IMG/VR virus record: IMGVR_UViG_3300010399_000046
Location: 1 to 49,560 of that record
Strand: one strand, 5' to 3'
From: a virus
Length of the DNA stretch: 49,560 nucleotides
Below, piece after piece: positions 48,966-49,560 of this stretch. A program made the translations under genes and the position numbers. The notes beneath the pieces are model-generated. The model had not been told where the DNA came from. It searched no databases and was given only the letters and a program-made list of their open reading frames with translations. Position 1 is the first letter of the stretch, and the number at the start of each line of letters is the position of its first letter.

Positions 48966-49560
48966 TGATCGCTCTCCTGACGCGCAGAGGGAGCGGCGTT
49001 GAGCAATCCATGTTTTTCAAACATGATGCCTATAGTGGCCCAAGCCGTTCTATAGCCAACATTCCACGTCGTTGAGCTATCAATCCCGCGTTCGCTTGGA
49101 TCTTGTTGAATCCAATTTAAAATGTCATCCGGCACGCCATGCGCTGCGGTGGTGGCGGCTGTTTCACATTCGATAAGCTGCACCAATTTTTCTAGGATGT
49201 TGCGCACCTTTATTGATGTTGGGAATTGTGCTTTTATTCCGTTAGCATCCCCATCAGATATAATTTCTTTTGCTTCATCTAATGTTTGCTTTATCTGCGC
49301 ATCACCCTGTGGCCGGCTCTCGGTGGGGGAGGCGTAGAGCGGTGCCCATGCGCCTGATTGTTTGCGCACATCTTCGATATCAACATCAGGGATAATTTTC
49401 CCCGGCTCTAGCTCGCCATCTGGATAGCGATATATCCAAGCCACCGGCTGCGGTTCTGGCAGGATGCGGAAATGAGCATATCCCTGAGACGTGGGGATGG
49501 AGATATCATAAATATTGGAATCAATAAAATCTTCCGGCACTTCAATCGCTGCGTAGATCG
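48962..49560 (-). CDS. Hypothetical early protein, continues across the join
   Basis: With the codons at 1-135 this gives a 203-residue protein. Its N-terminal third (NIYDISIPTSQGYAHFRILP) is alpha/beta; the middle (AQIKQTLDEAKEIISDGDA) is helical; the C-terminus has PDDILNWIQQDPSERG. No family is recognised. Within this window the 5' end is cut at 49560; the true start is the ATG at 133-135. It is coupled downstream to the 48693-48965 gene. Confidence 0.7.
   Translation of the reverse strand, partial: IYAAIEVPEDFIDSNIYDISIPTSQGYAHFRILPEPQPVAWIYRYPDGELEPGKIIPDVDIEDVRKQSGAWAPLYASPTESRPQGDAQIKQTLDEAKEIISDGDANGIKAQFPTSIKVRNILEKLVQLIECETAATTAAHGVPDDILNWIQQDPSERGIDSSTTWNVGYRTAWATIGIMFEKHGLLNAAPSARQESDQ
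49439..49560. repeat. Terminal overlap, right copy (circle closure)
   Basis: The exact copy of bases 1-122. Removing one copy leaves a circle of 49,438 bp. Confidence 0.93.

Noticed and set aside
1-49560. Physical direct terminal repeat of T7 type (122 bases)
   Set aside because: The repeat lies inside an early gene that reads across the join and has no gene boundary or promoter at its edges. An assembly overlap of a circle explains it better.
1-49560. CRISPR arrays, insertion sequences, restriction-modification genes
   Set aside because: No regularly spaced repeats, transposase motifs or methyltransferase motifs were found on either strand.

Overview
The window is a complete temperate tailed-phage genome, supplied as a circle cut open inside a gene. 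Bases 1-122 are repeated exactly at 49439-49560, and the gene under that overlap reads in frame across the join, so the unit is a circle of about 49,438 bp. The host is a Gram-negative bacterium, probably a gammaproteobacterium (a betaproteobacterium is possible). The reasons are spanins, lipoproteins and Sec signal peptides, an E. coli-type LexA box, sigma70-type promoters, base composition near 50% GC, and an attP core that copies the 3' end of a proline-type tRNA. The host genus cannot be read from the sequence.

The plan is a mosaic of a lambda-like early half and a short-tailed (podovirus, BPP-1/T7-like) late half. From a repressor-controlled promoter near 7.43 kb an early operon runs leftwards, crosses the origin of the circle and ends at int. 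It holds many tiny genes, a coiled-coil protein, a probable recombination factor, a YqaJ/lambda-type exonuclease, an SSB, an HNH-like protein, a HerA/FtsK-like ATPase with twin winged helices, then xis and int beside attP. Between 7.5 and 10.8 kb lie accessory and immunity genes: a LexA-boxed gene of unknown function, an SRAP-domain protein, a Doc toxin with its small partner, a lipoprotein, and a repressor with no cleavage domain. Five copies of an ACAAC-N4-GTTGT operator sit at the two early promoters with the same geometry.

The rightward early region (10.9-18 kb) carries a Cro/YdaS-like regulator, small zinc-ribbon and ribbon-helix-helix proteins, a DUF1376 replication protein, a lambda P-like helicase loader, NinB, NinG, a Q-type antiterminator and two T5orf172 (GIY-YIG-like) proteins. 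A promoter and terminator just after Q look like PR'-tR'. The late region (18-45.6 kb) begins with an unusual cluster of Sec-exported and lipoprotein genes, then terminase, portal, scaffold, major capsid protein, decoration proteins, tail tube and nozzle proteins, three large internal virion proteins, a beta-helix tailspike, and a lysis cassette (GH108 muramidase, holin-like protein, Rz with nested Rz1).

The points most worth a second look are: the cluster of secreted, virion-like proteins ahead of terminase; the LexA-boxed gene next to a non-cleavable repressor, which suggests a 186-Tum-like SOS switch; the ATPase with duplicated and conserved winged helices; a structured, gene-free stretch at 2.5-2.7 kb; and a small membrane-protein gene split by an in-frame amber codon at 43.6 kb.
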